Part shown: positions 32,950 through 45,059 of the stretch, in pieces
How the letters are laid out: the number at the start of each line of letters is the position of its first letter
How positions within the stretch are numbered: position 1 is the stretch's first letter
From: Podocnemis expansa
Lineage: Eukaryota; Chordata; Testudines; Podocnemididae
Length of the DNA stretch: 64,000 nt
Direction: 5' to 3'
Assembly (NCBI GenBank): GCA_007922195.1
Contig: ML681998.1
Span: 17,623,937 to 17,687,936, forward strand
The notes under the pieces: model-generated
The model's input: the letters and a program-made list of their open reading frames with translations, nothing else
Database searches by the model: none
What the model was told of the DNA's origin: nothing
Made by a program: the position numbers and the translations under genes

Positions 32950-34390
32950 GTGTCACAGTGCCCCCACCATGTGGAATTAACTTGTCTTTGTTTCCCCAAC
33001 AGTTGGGACTTGTCTAACACAACTTTTACTTGGGTGCACGCTCTCTTTTTCTTAGAAAGATGTACAGGAGTGTTGAGTAAATTATATATTACCTTCCCAT
33101 TTAGTATGCTGCATTGGGGGAATAGGCCATGCCACAGAGTCTCAGGCTGCCTGTTGAAAGTATGAGCTGGAGAGGCGGGAGGAAAAGGCAGTGCCTGGGT
33201 AACAATGTCTGAAATACAATCCCCCTCCTGCATGCAGCCCAGAAACAAAGGGGAAGGTGGGGACTGTGTGCAGCTCCTTGAGTCTTGTGTTCTGCGCATA
33301 TCTCATGGGTATACTCAAAGTAGGCTATATAATAATCCATGTGGACACTAACAGCATCCTCTTGATTATATCATGAATTTTAACTCAAACCTGGAGGATA
33401 GCTACAAACTCTTCCTGTAGCAGAACTCCAGTGAGTTAATTGCATTTTGTAGAAGGGTGTATTTTCTGGGCCTTCCTTGATAGGACACAAATCACTCAAC
33501 TCCATCACCATGTGCATGAAATGCTGTGTGGTATGTGTGCCTGGCTTGCCACTGATTGCTTAGAACTGGATGTCCCTCTGCCATTCAGAAACCCCCAGGA
33601 TTACATCCCTCAATCTTAGTCCTTTTAAGAATTCTACTGTATTTACACCCTATACAGACATCCCTGTATTTACACCCTACATGCTATTGTAATGATGACT
33701 ACAAACTATGCCTTGTGAGGCATCCTGAAACTAAAAGCTCACTGGTCAATATTATGGTAAATTGTGTGTAGCAACATTATATACAAGGGCAGTCATAATT
33801 TCATGTAGTGGTGTGTGTTCAAAGCCAATGGCTTTGACTAGGCAGAAAGTCAGGTCCATCCTAAACAAAGGTGTTTACCTCAGCTTACATATAAGTAGTA
33901 AACAGACTCTTCAGGGCAGCAGGAGGGGATAAACCAGTTCTTCAGACAAAGGACAAGCTGGTGCCTCTAGCCTTGATTCCTTTAAAGTTCATTGGCAATC
34001 ACCAGGTCAAGTGACCATGGTTTGGCAAGGAGACAGGCAGGAACAGATCAAGCTGCATTTCAGCAAATGTAGAAGCTCTTCCACCATGAGACTCCATGTC
34101 TCCATCCATACAACAAGAAGGAGTTCTGATCTAGGGGGTAACCCTCAGGAAAATGCTTTTCAAAAGGTGACTGGACTACAAAAGTGAGGGGCAAAGCCAC
34201 TCCAGGGTCTTTTTTTCTCTCTCCTCTTTGAACAAATTTTTGGATCAGTTACTCCCCTGCAATTACATTGCTGGGAAGCTGTGGTACCAACTTTATATCA
34301 AACCAAATTTGATCTTAAGTTTAGTTTTTTTAGCTACTAAAAAGCACTTGATTTCCTCCTGTAACCATTTCTGATGTACTGTACTCCATT
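32950..34390. other. No gene recognised; probable old dispersed repeat
   Basis: At 33640-33685 the phrase TGTATTTACACCCTA is directly repeated about 32 bp apart. The text 33880-34200 resembles repetitive turtle sequence in my recollection, but termini are not visible and I assign no class. Confidence 0.3.
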
Positions 34391-34394
34391 TTAA

Positions 34395-34530
34395 AGGCAA
34401 ATTCCAGAGGGGATAGCCATGTTAGTCTAGTTCAGCAAAACAAAGAAGTGGGATTTTAATCTCATGAAAGCTCATGCAATAAATAAATTTGTCTTTACAA
34501 GTGCCACAGGACTCCTTGTTTGTTTTTCAT
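34395..34530 (-). mobile_element. Penelope-type terminal fragment
   Basis: GGGGATAGCCATGTTAGTC, then CATGAAAGCTCATGCAATAA, then GCCACAGGACTCCTTG matches the terminal module of the element at 47640-48115. It is a short 5'-truncated copy. Strand is assigned relative to that element. Confidence 0.7.
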
Positions 34531-37500
34531 TCTAAATAGAATTAACTTGATTATAAACTAAAATGTACAGATAACTCTAGGTAAAGTAGCAAACTGTTGC
34601 ATATTGACCCCTTACAGGCACAACAATCCTAATATCTGAACTGCCCAGGAGAGGACTGGTATGAGTACAACACTTGTTTTGGGGACTAGGTAGTGCATTG
34701 GGATCACCCCTACATGTAGTAAGAGACACTGGTGGAAGCTGTTGTGTTGCTAACAGGCTGCTAGGTTAAGAGCTGCAGCCCTAGTCCAGCAACTTCATAA
34801 ATATTCAGGGTATGACCTGCAGGTTGTTTGTGAGATGCTCCTGTCAAGTGCTACAACAGCAAAGCATTGAGAGGCACCTAAGTTTGCAGGGCAGGTGGTG
34901 GCAACCCCTCATTGGTTTGAACTGCATCCATGACTGTGACAGGTAGTATACAGCACCCTGTGCAGTGGTACCAAGTACAAGCTGGAAAGGGAAGAACAGG
35001 GAGCCAAGGGATGTGCACAAGTAGAGAACTGACTTGTTTAGACTGGTTCACTGTATTGCAGTGTTCAAAGTTTGTTATGCACTATTTTATTACTGCTGTC
35101 CTGGTGTTGTGAGGCAGGCCAGCTGCCATCACGACACTTAATTGTTACACAGCCATGTTGTTGTTTACAAAAACTTTTATTTCAATTTTTTATTACTGTC
35201 ACTGCTCATTGCACGTAATCTGTATTTCAAAGACTAAGCCAAGGCACAACTGGAAAGCTCTAGTCAAATATAATTTCTCAATACATCTATTCAGATCAAT
35301 CCATAATGAAAATCCACAGTTCAGTCTCAAACCAGTCCCTGGCCATTAATAATTTGACAATTGCTCCTTTTGTCATGTACAAGAGTATGTTTTTACTATT
35401 GAAGTGCTGTACAAGTACATCAAACATACTAGTCCCCCTTCATCCATTGGTCCCTGCAAGTCCATAATGTGACTGCAAAAATCCCTCTGATCACTGTTAC
35501 CATGAACATGATGATCCGGTTGTGCCAGGTAAACTTTCTTGGTTAAGGCTACCAGTTCTGCGATCCTTTACTGTTATAGGTCTGTTCAGGGGCAAATGCC
35601 TCATCTTTGGAGACTCAGTGATTGTGGTGGTGTGCCTTTGCTGTTCTTTACCCAGGCAGCAATGATGGCCCTGGAAACCAAATGGTTCTGTCAACATCAC
35701 CCTTGGAATCCAATCTGCTGAAAGCACATTCAGCCATCATTCTACACCTGGTGCATAGACTTCAACCATTTGCTAGGGTCTCTGAGATCAGGATATGGTT
35801 TCATAAGTCAAAAAGATAATCAAGATTCATTAGAATAAGAGGAGAGACAGTAACTTCACTATGACAAGTGATGTGGTAATAGTGTCCTAAACTGTCCAGG
35901 AAGATGCAGTGCTGGTCATCTCAGGTCTGCATGAGTCTGTGATCCTGCCAGATTGCTTATCATTCTGTACCAAAAGTGCCAGTCTAAGGGTCATTAGCAG
36001 CTAGAACAAGTCATGAGTAGTGTCGTTCTTGTTCTCCTCCTCCAGATGGTTTGGATAGGTCTGACAATGCCACCAAAAAGACACCAGCATGTCAGGAATG
36101 TTTGGTCTGTTTCCTCAAATAGGAATGAAAGCCCAAGGAGGACACAGTCTTCAAATGGTGACTCCTTGTTGCTGGTTCCAGCTGCTGGGATTGTGCAGAT
36201 CCAGAACATTACTCAGCAGGATGTGCTGGCAGGCTGACAACCTCCAGTCAAGTTTTTTTTCCCACAGTGCACCAGGGCTAGAGTGACTATATAGTTGGGG
36301 AAAGTGCTAGAGGAGCCTAGAATGGGCTGGTTTGACTTAAGTCTGTGTAGCACAGTTTGGATATCAAGTCCAGGTGTGAGTCTTGGGTCCAGAAATTCTA
36401 AAGTCAGGAAAAATAGTATGTGGAAAGTTGACACTCAAGCCCGGGCTTACAGGCCCTGAACCTGCAAAGCTTGAGTCCTATGGATCCTGGATTTATAAGG
36501 CAATGTAGACCAACCACACCTGATCTGCCTGTTCCTTCAGCCTTCTCTCCTCCTTCCTGAAGTGCAGGGTCTGAGATGTCAACAGATGAATCTTTTGTCA
36601 TTAAAGTTAATACTCCCGCTTCTGGTCAGGAGTGGTGTCTGGGAAACTTTTAGAAAACTGAAAATCAGTTGCAAACTACATGAACTGAGTTGCAGGTTGG
36701 TCGGAAGGGGGCCTCAACAAAATGTTAGCACTCTTTTATGGGAAGCACTGCCTAAAGTACTATAGGGCTAATCTGTGCTCTTTTTGTAATGAGTCTAGCA
36801 ACACTTCCATTCAAATGAAATGCAAATCCTTTGAAAAAGTACTATAATGCCAGCTATGGGCATCAAGAATTGGTGAGAACCAGCAAGCATGATGCTAGAA
36901 AGCACAAAACTGTTCTCCAGTTAGCAAGATAATAAAAGCCAAAAGGAGCTGGCATGATGTAGCTAGACTTCAGTGCCATTAAGCAATGGTGCTGCAATAG
37001 AAATGTCATAAAAGCTATTTCTTTTATGAGTTATGTAATGAAAATCATAATCAATTCAGCATATTTCTTCTTGCACTGTAAACATGGCTATTAAAATCTT
37101 GGCTGGAGCCTTTCAAACGGTATTGCCTGACAGAAATACTTTAAATACAGTACTAGGCATTCATCACCCACATTACATCAAAAACCCAACTTGGAGACTT
37201 GCCTCATTCTGAACTGAAAGTTTCTCTAGGGGGCCAGAATGAGGTTGACCAGAAAACTCTGGACTTCTCAAACAAGACTGCATGTGGATGCTGCTACTAC
37301 CCAATGAAAAATGCGAGAATGTGTATCTGTGAATGTTCCTTTTGCCTCGACTCGTTGTGGAGAAGGGTGCTGTCTGTGTGAGAAACTGAATAGAATGTCT
37401 TCTTGTTTCACTAGCTTTTGCGCAAGTCATGCTAAGGTGGCCTGTCTTCTCCATCAGTAGCAGGACTACTGGTGCAACTAGCAGGTTATGAGTCAATCCT

Positions 37501-38650
37501 GCATCTAGCATGGAGCAGGGATACATTGGGACAGCCAGTAGGATTTGCATGAGGGGCTATTCAGCTCAGAAGTCTGTGCTAGAGTGTTCACTCTGCCTGC
37601 TGGAAGCCGATACGGCAACATGGCACCAGCTGGACTGCTGCTCCTGCTAGAACTGTTTCCTTGGCCAACAGCTGTTGGAGAGAGGCTCTGATACTAGGAG
37701 CATCCTGTCCCTTCACCCCAGGACACTTCTGATTGCTGCACACCCATAAAGAAAATACTGTAGTGTGGACATGGATGCTGGCTTACCATGCTGGGCACTG
37801 TGTGACTGTGTCTGCAGTGGGTGGTTACCACTTGCACAACAGCTGAGCACATGAGAACAACTCTGGAAACATGTGCACCCCAACCACACCCTTCTGCAAG
37901 TAGTCAGACTGATCATTGGATCACTCTTCTTCTATGTTCATTTATAGTGGTCAGCACACAATTGAGCCCAAAGACAGTTTGCTTGGGGCTTTGATGGAAA
38001 CGGGCTCAAGCCATCTATGGAGAGCTAAGCATGGTCTTGATCTTCAAGTGGAAATAAAGCGGCACACTTGTATCTGGATTTCTGTCTGTGAGTAGCAAGG
38101 TACTGTTCAGCATGCAGAAAGGCTTCAGTCATGCCCCAATGACAAAAGGTCAGAACAGGTTTAGTTGTAGTGCTGGGCAGAAATAATTTTTTCTGGTTTT
38201 TGGTTTGGTTTGGTTTGGTTTGGTCTTTGTTTTCTCCCCTCCCTGCTTTCTTCTTGGAAAACTGAGTTTCATTTAAAGTGTTCAGTTGAACTCTGCAGGT
38301 GTCTGGTTTTAATAAGCCAAAACTTTCCATGGCAAGCAGACATTTTTTGCAAAAGAGCATAACCGAATCTTTGTCAAACCCATTTTTTTCACTTTCAACA
38401 GAAATTGTGTCGTCAGTCCTATTTAAATCCTTTTTAAGCAGGACCCACTTAAGCGGGACCCACTGTAATAGGTTTAGCAAGCTCTGTTTTGCACTGAAGT
38501 TTCTAGCTTGTGACTTAAGTTGTTGACAGCAAGGTATAAGGCTCTGGACTCTATGGCCTGCATATAGGGGAAAAAATTCCACGGCAGTCACCCCACCTGA
38601 TTCTGATTTAACAGCAGTCTTACTCCATTGTTCCTGAGTTCCACTCATGC
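34531..38650. other. No host gene recognised in 4.1 kb
   Basis: I see no domain, exon-like frame or tRNA. Frames at 35497-35727, 36013-36237 and 37173-37550 are open on both strands but match nothing I know, and codon quality does not distinguish them. 36280-36510 has a weak MITE-like look (CAATGTAGACCAACC at the right). A TTTGG pentamer run lies at about 38198-38224. Confidence 0.35.
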
Positions 38651-38657
38651 ATTAGGT

Positions 38658-38849
38658 CACTGGTTTTCAAACTTTTTTTTTCCCCTCAGAACCCAGTTGA
38701 AAAAAAAAATCATTTGTGTCTGTGACCCAACAATTGCTTCTTTGTGCAATGCATTCCAGTCTTTCAGGGCAGCAGCAGGGAGCACCATGACCCAGTACCT
38801 GAGGGTCTGTGATCCAGTACTGGGTCCTCACCCATGTTGAAAACCACTG
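38658..38849. mobile_element. hAT MITE, CAGTGGTTTTCAAAC type, 192 bp
   Basis: The ends CACTGGTTTTCAAAC and GTTGAAAACCACTG pair. The duplications are CATTAGGT and TATTAGGT (7/8). The interior CCAACAATTGCTTC ... GCAGCAGCAGG matches the right part of the larger relative at 16788-17916. Confidence 0.88.
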
Positions 38850-39069
38850 TATTAGGTCAGTGTCACAGGTATGTTACCCTTTTTAAAAGGCAACCCTGAA
38901 TCAACATTCCCATCTCCAGAGGTGAATTTTACTGTCCAGTATTAAACAAAATTCGGGATCTGGTACAGAGATTTCACCCTGCTTAGTACCAGGGCCAAGA
39001 CCCTTAAAGTCATTTTAACCTTTAGGAAAGAAAACCAGTTAAAGCACTCAAAATATAAAGTTCTAAAAG

Positions 39070-39200
39070 GGTAACTTTGTTAGTACAGTTCACCAAAACA
39101 AGCAAGGAGTCCTGTGGCGCTTAAAGACTAACAACTTTGTTTATCACATGAGCTTCTGCGGGAGAAAAATCCCACTTCGTCAGATGCTTTCAAGATATAA
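39070..39200 (-). mobile_element. Penelope-type terminal fragment
   Basis: Order of words: GTTAGTACAGTTCACC, GCAAGGAGTCCTGTGGCGC, AAAGACTAACAAC, CATGAGCTTCTGCGGG, CACTTCGTCAGATGC. This is the best preserved short copy of the module in the window. Confidence 0.75.
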
Positions 39201-39735
39201 AGTATTTAATAAGGCTTTCATTTTAACAACTTTAGCTCCTTTTAGCTGGAGAGTTTTTACAGGGAAAAATCACTCTCCTTTTCTGAGGAAAATGAGTCGA
39301 GGGCTGTAGCTGTTAAAGACTAATTCCATTTCCTAAAACTAAGCTCCAGAAAGGAAGAGAGGAGACTAGAAAATGCAGCTTCTGTCTCTGGTTTTGGTTT
39401 CACTGATGAAAAAACAAACAACAATGAGTTGTGCCTATCAGCCACTCTGAAACCTGGCAAACTTGTACCAGCATCAGGCTGTTTAGGACATTGCTTTTAG
39501 TTCTCTCTTCCAGACTGAGGTTTACAGTATTGTTGCAATATATACAGTCTTGGCCAGACTTCTCTGATAAGTTACAAAGGGAAGAATAGGAAAGAGATTT
39601 GATGGGTAGGAAAGACAGTCTCACATCTCAGTGGGATTTTACTCACATGGGTGGAGGCAGATAGGCTGTCTGAGTCCCTCTGGCCTGATCTGATCCAAAC
39701 ATTTCTCAGTACAACTGGAAAGGCCCTAGGAGATT
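39201..39735. other. No gene recognised
   Basis: AT-balanced sequence lying between the Penelope fragment and the SINE. The minus-strand frame 39400-39624 has no recognisable domain. Confidence 0.4.
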
Positions 39736-39738
39736 ACA

Positions 39739-39860
39739 GGTCAAGTCAAGTCATAGGGCTGGAAGGGACCTCATGAGATCATTGAGTCCAACCCCCTGGG
39801 AATTGAACCCAGGACCTTCTGCATGTTAAGCAGAGGTGTTAGTGATAGCCACAAGGGTGA
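39739..39860 (-). mobile_element. Cry-type SINE
   Basis: On the minus strand: a tRNA head with GTTAGTGATAGCC complement, B box GGTTCAATTCC, then the CR1-like tail GAGGTCCCTTCCAGCCCTAT and CTTGACTTGACTT terminal repeats. Same family as 8231-8347, opposite orientation. Confidence 0.85.
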
Positions 39861-40790
39861 AGATTGCTCCAGCAAGCTTCAAACATTTTTCCCGAAGTTT
39901 CTTTACTAACCCTAAAAGGGCATGATATGTAAAATGGCCTATGTTCTTTTGTCCACCAACAAATGTAGATTGATACCAATTCTGGTTCCATGTTCTTCTT
40001 GTTTCACCAACTGTAATCTTAACACAGGCTTGGAGCTATGTCAGTAGGTGTTGAAGTAGTTCAGATTTTCTGCCCCCCCTCCCTTTCATGCCTTTCTGAT
40101 CAAGACTATTGTTTTAAAAAAAGACCATGATATTTTAATCTCACTCTTTACAACTGAACTCACAGTAAGGATACATCTTGTAGGCCCAATTATTGCAACA
40201 CTGATCCTTTTAAAAAGAGGTTTTCAGGGAATCTTAGTCTTGAAGGCTTATGTGACTGCTGGCTGGAAGCAGGGACCTCCTGGGCAAAGGGAGCAAGGAT
40301 ATTAAAGAAATGACTGTAGTTTTAGGGTAACTGTGTGTGCTTCATTCTCCAGTAGTCCAAGGAGCAGCTTTTATAAGTTGCTGGGAGAACAGGAATGAGA
40401 CAGGATCTGGTGTGCATCTCGAAGCAGGTCTCTGGCTTGAGTGACTGCTCCACGTGGAGAGGAAGGAATTGAGCTGACATTTGATGGAGGATTTCCAGGG
40501 TAAAGCCAGGAAGGTCTGTTGCTGGAGTAACTCCAGAAAGCAAAGCATCTGGAGTTAGAGCCCAGCCAGAAACTGCTTCTGGGGTGGAGTCCCAGCACTG
40601 GAGCAGAAGTAGAGTGAGGACTCCCTTTTGATGCCATGTGCCTATGGACTCTGTAACCAAAGTGAAGGACTTAAAAATAAGCTGTGCCCAGGGGAGGCTA
40701 TTATAGATCTTCAGGGAAGGACTGTGATCAGTGAAGTCTGGCTGGCTTAAGTGAAGATTTCCTCTTCTTTTGGGTAGAAAACTGAGTGCT
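39861..40790. other. No gene recognised
   Basis: No repeat termini or coding domain seen. Open frames on the minus strand near 40322-40660 overlap each other in three phases, which argues against a real gene. Confidence 0.4.
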
Positions 40791-40794
40791 CCAA

Positions 40795-41135
40795 ATCACA
40801 GAATCAGACTTGAACTAGAAGGGACCATGAAGGTCATCGAGTCCAGTCCCCTTCACTCATAACAGAAACAAGTACCATCTAGACCAGGGGTCTCAAACTC
40901 AAATCACCATGAGGGCCACATGAAGACTAGTACATTAGCCTGAGGACCACACCACTGAAACCTTTTCATACAAGAATATTACAAATATCAATGATGATGG
41001 TGACATTGCAGGCTGTAGGAAATAACTTTAGGGCCCACATGTGGCCCATGGGCTGTGAGTTTGAGAGCCCTGATCTAGACCATCCCTGACAGGTGTTTGT
41101 CTAACCTGCTCATAAAAACTTCCAATGATAGAGAA
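40795..41135 (-). mobile_element. CR1 LINE 3' fragment split by an hAT MITE
   Basis: ATCACAGAATCAGACTTG ... AGAAGGGACCATGAAGGTCA is the CR1 3' end on the minus strand. The sequence continues after the MITE with CATCCCTGACAGGTGTTTGT and CTGCTCATAAAAACTTCCAA. About 150 bp of CR1 remains. Confidence 0.85.
40885..41072. mobile_element. hAT MITE, CAGGGGTCTCAAAC type, 188 bp
   Basis: The termini CAGGGGTCTCAAACTC and GAGTTTGAGAGCCCTG differ at one position. Perfect 8-bp duplications ATCTAGAC lie at 40877-40884 and 41073-41080. Removing the element and one duplication restores continuous CR1. Confidence 0.93.
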
Positions 41136-42060
41136 AGAGAGGGAGCTCGCTTGGCCTGTAATCCTGTGGGATTCCAGCAACACAAGGGTTGTACGCAAAG
41201 GGGCAGGGGAAGGCGGGGACAATGCCAACTACCCCTCACCCACCGAGTTGAGGTGGCCCAAGGGCTTGAAGGGGTGCTGTATTAGGAATACAGTCTTGCG
41301 GGTCCAGGGCACCACCAAAAAGGGGGTAGTGTCATGACTACATAGTGAGGTGTGAGCACCAGGGGAAAAGACGTGATGTGGAGTTACCCCTGGAAATACA
41401 GTTGTCAGGGGCAGGAAGAATATCTCCCAATCACCTCGGAAGAGAAGCCGCCCGCAGAGTATCAACCATGGTATTGCAGAGGTACCTTGAGGTTAGAGAA
41501 CCCAATATGGAGGGTTATCGCCAGTCGGGAACCAGATGGCCATCCCTGGATGGGGGGCAAGCCTCTGAATTTCTTAGTGTTCCAGAGACAGAAGCTCTAA
41601 CCCGTTTTCCTTATATATACGTATATTTATATATAAGCAGCATATATCATCAGGTCCCTCAGGGAGGTGAGAGGAACAATGGCCCTGGTGGGGTTGCCAC
41701 CAACATCGCATGGAGGTGCACCCCCAGATGAACTGTAGATCCCCGAGCAGGTCAGGGGGTTGGCGCGCGCCCAAGGGGCAGTGTCCTCTGCCGGGGTACG
41801 CGTGACCCGATGGCAGGGAGGTTAGAGTGGGTAGTTATAAGCAACTCATTGAGGAGCTTTCATGCTTGGAGTGCGGTCTTCTGCCTGGGTATGCCAGGGG
41901 ACTGATGCCACAAAGGTGGACGCTAGAGCGGAAGGCCCGAAATACGGTATCCCACTGCTGTTCCTCTAGGGTGGGGCCTACGATAAGGACTCCTAGGATA
42001 GGAGTCCTGATCTAACTGAGGTTGCCCGTAACGAGGGGGGCTGTCAGGAGCCTCAGCTCC
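41136..42060. other. GC-rich unclassified retroelement-like block
   Basis: It has a sharp composition change from the CR1 to its left. GGGGGTAGTGTCATGACTAC at 41320 resembles the junction of a Gypsy internal region with an LTR starting TGTCATGA. A TATATATACGTATATTTATA tract (41613-41640) could be a promoter or a microsatellite. No matching second LTR was found, and frames on both strands lack domains. Confidence 0.3.
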
Positions 42061-44997
42061 TGTAAAGAAGGGGAGTATATGAAGGCAGGGATGAACTGCT
42101 CTGCCTTGGCCCGCTCCGGAGGCTAGGAGTCACCAAGGCTGTGCGAACGCATCTCGCGTGACGAGTAGGATTGAGGGTCCCATCGAGCTGTCGGGGCTAC
42201 AATAGGTTGGTTACTTGTCATGAGCGAATGAAGGCATCCCTCGCCTCCCCAGCCGGGAATCGAATGGGCCTACCTGATGGAGAGCATCAGGGTAACAGGG
42301 GTGGTCCCGCTTCCGAGTAAACGCTGCAAATACACATCTCGGAGCCTCTGCAGTAAAGCTGGGGCTACTATGAGACACACTCCTCGTCCTCGGCAAAGAT
42401 TTAATGCGACAGCACAGGATTGAGGGATACCAGAGGAAGGGGGGGGTGGATTCCCCACAAATGCCTGAGGTAGCTGCTGCAGAAAAGGTGCAGGCAGGAT
42501 AGCCGCTGCGGAGAAAGTGCAGGCAGCGAGTTCGTGCCCTGAGGAGGCCCATGCCGCCCGAGGGCAGGGGAAAAGCCAATGGTAGGGGTGCTGTGGGCAC
42601 AGCAGCAAAAGAAGGGGGGTGAGTTGGGTGGGCCCCTTCCCTGCAGGAGGGAACAGAAGTGGGTCTCAGCCCTTGCAGCGGATAATAGCGGTGGAAGGAA
42701 GTTTCCTGTGATCGCTTGATGACAGGGATAACGGCAAGTTAGGGGAAGAAGGTAGGGCCCCAGATGCCTATGTGGGAGGGGTGGGCCCGAGGGGGAGCAG
42801 GCCCAAGTATTTCACCTCTCCCCTGGGATCTTGAGCGGTGCCTGCCACCAATAATGTTTCTGGGGGAAACAAAGAGTCCCCTTCAAAGGGCAGGTTGAGA
42901 ACCGCCTACTGTGCATTAGGGGGCACCCTAGTCTCCCTAAGCCAGGTCACCCAGCGAATGGTTACTGCTGAGGCCATGGTGTGGGCAGCTGTGTTCACCA
43001 CGTTGTGGGCCAAAAAGAGGAGGTCATGAGAAATTATGTTACCCTCCTCTAGAAAGGCATCATGCTCCTCCCGGGTCTCGAGTGGGAGCAAGCTTTGGAA
43101 TTTCGCGACTGACTCCTACACGTCCAGCAAGTATCTGCTGATGATGGCTTGGTTGTTCGCCACTTGCAAATGGAAGGTCACTGAGGAGTATACCTTACAG
43201 CCCAAGAGGTCCAGTTCCCTGGCTTCCCTTGAGGATGGAAGGGGGTCGCTAGGGGGTTCCCCATGGCCCAGTGGCATCTGTACCACTTCCCTCAGGGGAA
43301 TTGGGTGACCGGCAAGAGAAGGGAAATCTAATGCGGGAACCCGATACTTAACGCCTGCTGTGTCCAAAACTGGGGCAGTAGAACTTGGGCTCTGCCACTG
43401 GGAACGGGTGAGGTCCCAGACACTGGGGTGGGGTGGGACTGTTAGGCGTTCTGTGGGGGCAAAGGCTGGCCCAAAGAGGGCATCGGAAGGGGGACCCAAG
43501 GGCTGCACCTCCATTCCTAGATGGGCTGTGGCCCAGCGCAACAGATCGAAGTGCGCCAACAGATTTCCCGTATAGGACTTTGGTGCTGGGGAGAGGGTGG
43601 TAAGGACTTTGGGTGCCGGGAAGAGGGTGGTATTGGGCGCTCGCCGAGATGGAAGGGGGGGGGGTCTCCCGAGGGGACCATTCCTGTGGTCGGTAGCAAA
43701 ACGGCGATGGAGATGAAGTGCAGCGCCAGGGCTGCTTAGAGCCCCTTGAACGACTTTCCTCTGGACTGGAGGCAGGAGGAGGGGACCAAGACTCCTGGGG
43801 CAGTACTGGCAATGGCAGAGTGATGTGCTGTCGTGGAGGTGGCTCTATGGTGCCGGCCCCCCAGTGGAGTGGGAGACAAAGGTGGCGAGGGTGAACGCCC
43901 CCAGTAGGCCCAGGCCTTGGATATGAAGGCCAGTTTGCCCCTTCTGGATGGGAATGGGGCAAGAGGTATGGGGAGCAAGAGGAGGGCTCGCACAGCCTCC
44001 ACTGCTTCTGGGCTGGACAGCACAAGGAGCGACTTGGTGCGGCTCCATGGTAAGTTCTCACCCGGGAGAGGAGGACTGCCAGGGCGGGCAAGCTCCTTTT
44101 CCTGCAGCAGTGGGCTCTGCGGTGCTGAGGGTGAATGTGGCCGGTACTGAGGCAAGCTCAGTGCTGGTGAGGCCAGGCTGCCTGAAGGTGACCTTGGACA
44201 CTGCCGAGGTGCTGGGACACCGGGTCAGTGCCATGGCGACACCAGATATGATGGGGAGCAGTGCCATGGAGATCCGAGTACCAGCGGTACCGGGCTGCCT
44301 GAAGGCAATCTCGAGTGGCGCCGAAATGCTGGGGCACCGGGTTGGTGCTGCGGTGCCAGGGTCGGCACCAGGGTTGTGCAGCGGCAGTGGCTATTGGCAG
44401 TGCAGTGCCGTGCCGGCTCCAGTGCCGAGCTGGGTCTCCGTACCGGGCGGGAACCCGAAGCCTCGGGTGAAAAGTGACGGGCCTCCTAGAGGCGAGGGTA
44501 TGGCACCGTTGTTCCCTCTCCTTGATTTCACGGTTTGAAGGAGAGACAGATGGAACAGGCTGAGACCATGTGGTCTTTGCCCAGGCACCTGAGGCACTTC
44601 CCATGGGGTCATCCCGGGGAAGGCCTTGCCACACTCAGCGCAGGGTTTAAACCCTGGCATGATGATAGGATGTTCCAGTCTGAGGGTGGAAGGTTCTTGT
44701 GGTGGAATTAAATCCACGAAGAGATGCTCCTAGTTGGGCAAAAGCTCATAGATGACAGGCAGGCTGCTTGCGATTCACAAGGAGCGGAAGTTCCAGATCC
44801 GACACACAAGGCAGAGGAAATGAAACTGAGAAGAGGTCAAGAGGCAGCTGTATATATAGCCATGGGGTGGCGTGAGGGACGGAGGCCACCTACCGTCTCC
44901 TGACAGGCTAGGACAAAAGTTTTTTCTGGCCAATCCGGCGCTCAGGCACAGAGACACCTATTACTGCATGCATCCGAGCAGCGCTCGAAGAAGAAGT
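42061..44997 (-). mobile_element. DIRS-type retrotransposon, truncated copy (DIRS-C)
   Basis: A minus-strand fragment with the element 5' terminus at the right: CGAGCAGCGCTCGAAGAAGA is the same tip seen in DIRS-A and DIRS-B. Gag-like coding follows leftward. RT, RNase H, recombinase, ICR and left ITR are not recognised, so it is truncated somewhere in 42.1-42.8 kb. It is much more GC-rich than DIRS-A or DIRS-B, indicating a different lineage. Confidence 0.72.
42840..44660 (-). pseudogene. DIRS-C gag-like protein, decayed
   Basis: The start MPGFKPCAECGKAFPG matches the Cys-rich N-terminus of DIRS-A (MPSFKSCVECRKAF). A long Pro/Ser/Arg-rich centre (43348-44091) follows. The conserved core has VKYRVPALDFPSLAGHP and ELDLLGCKVYSSVTFHLQVA, continued in another frame by FLEEGNIISHDLLF and VNTAAHTMASAV. 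These align in order with RYFIMPNDNEFLFSHLQ, MDIMGRKIYMSAILQLRIA and LREGLLISRVALQ of DIRS-B. Several frameshifts are present. Confidence 0.75.
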
Positions 44998-45059
44998 TTG
45001 GGTTTTCCAGCTGGCCTACCCCTGTTGGCTAGAGGAGCAGGTCTGGTTACTCCTCTGTA

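Noticed and set aside
43348..44155. Several long overlapping open frames on both strands (up to 247 codons)
   Set aside because: They occupy multiple phases of the same GC- and proline-rich DIRS-C gag middle. Only the gag frame has homologous context, so the others are composition shadows.
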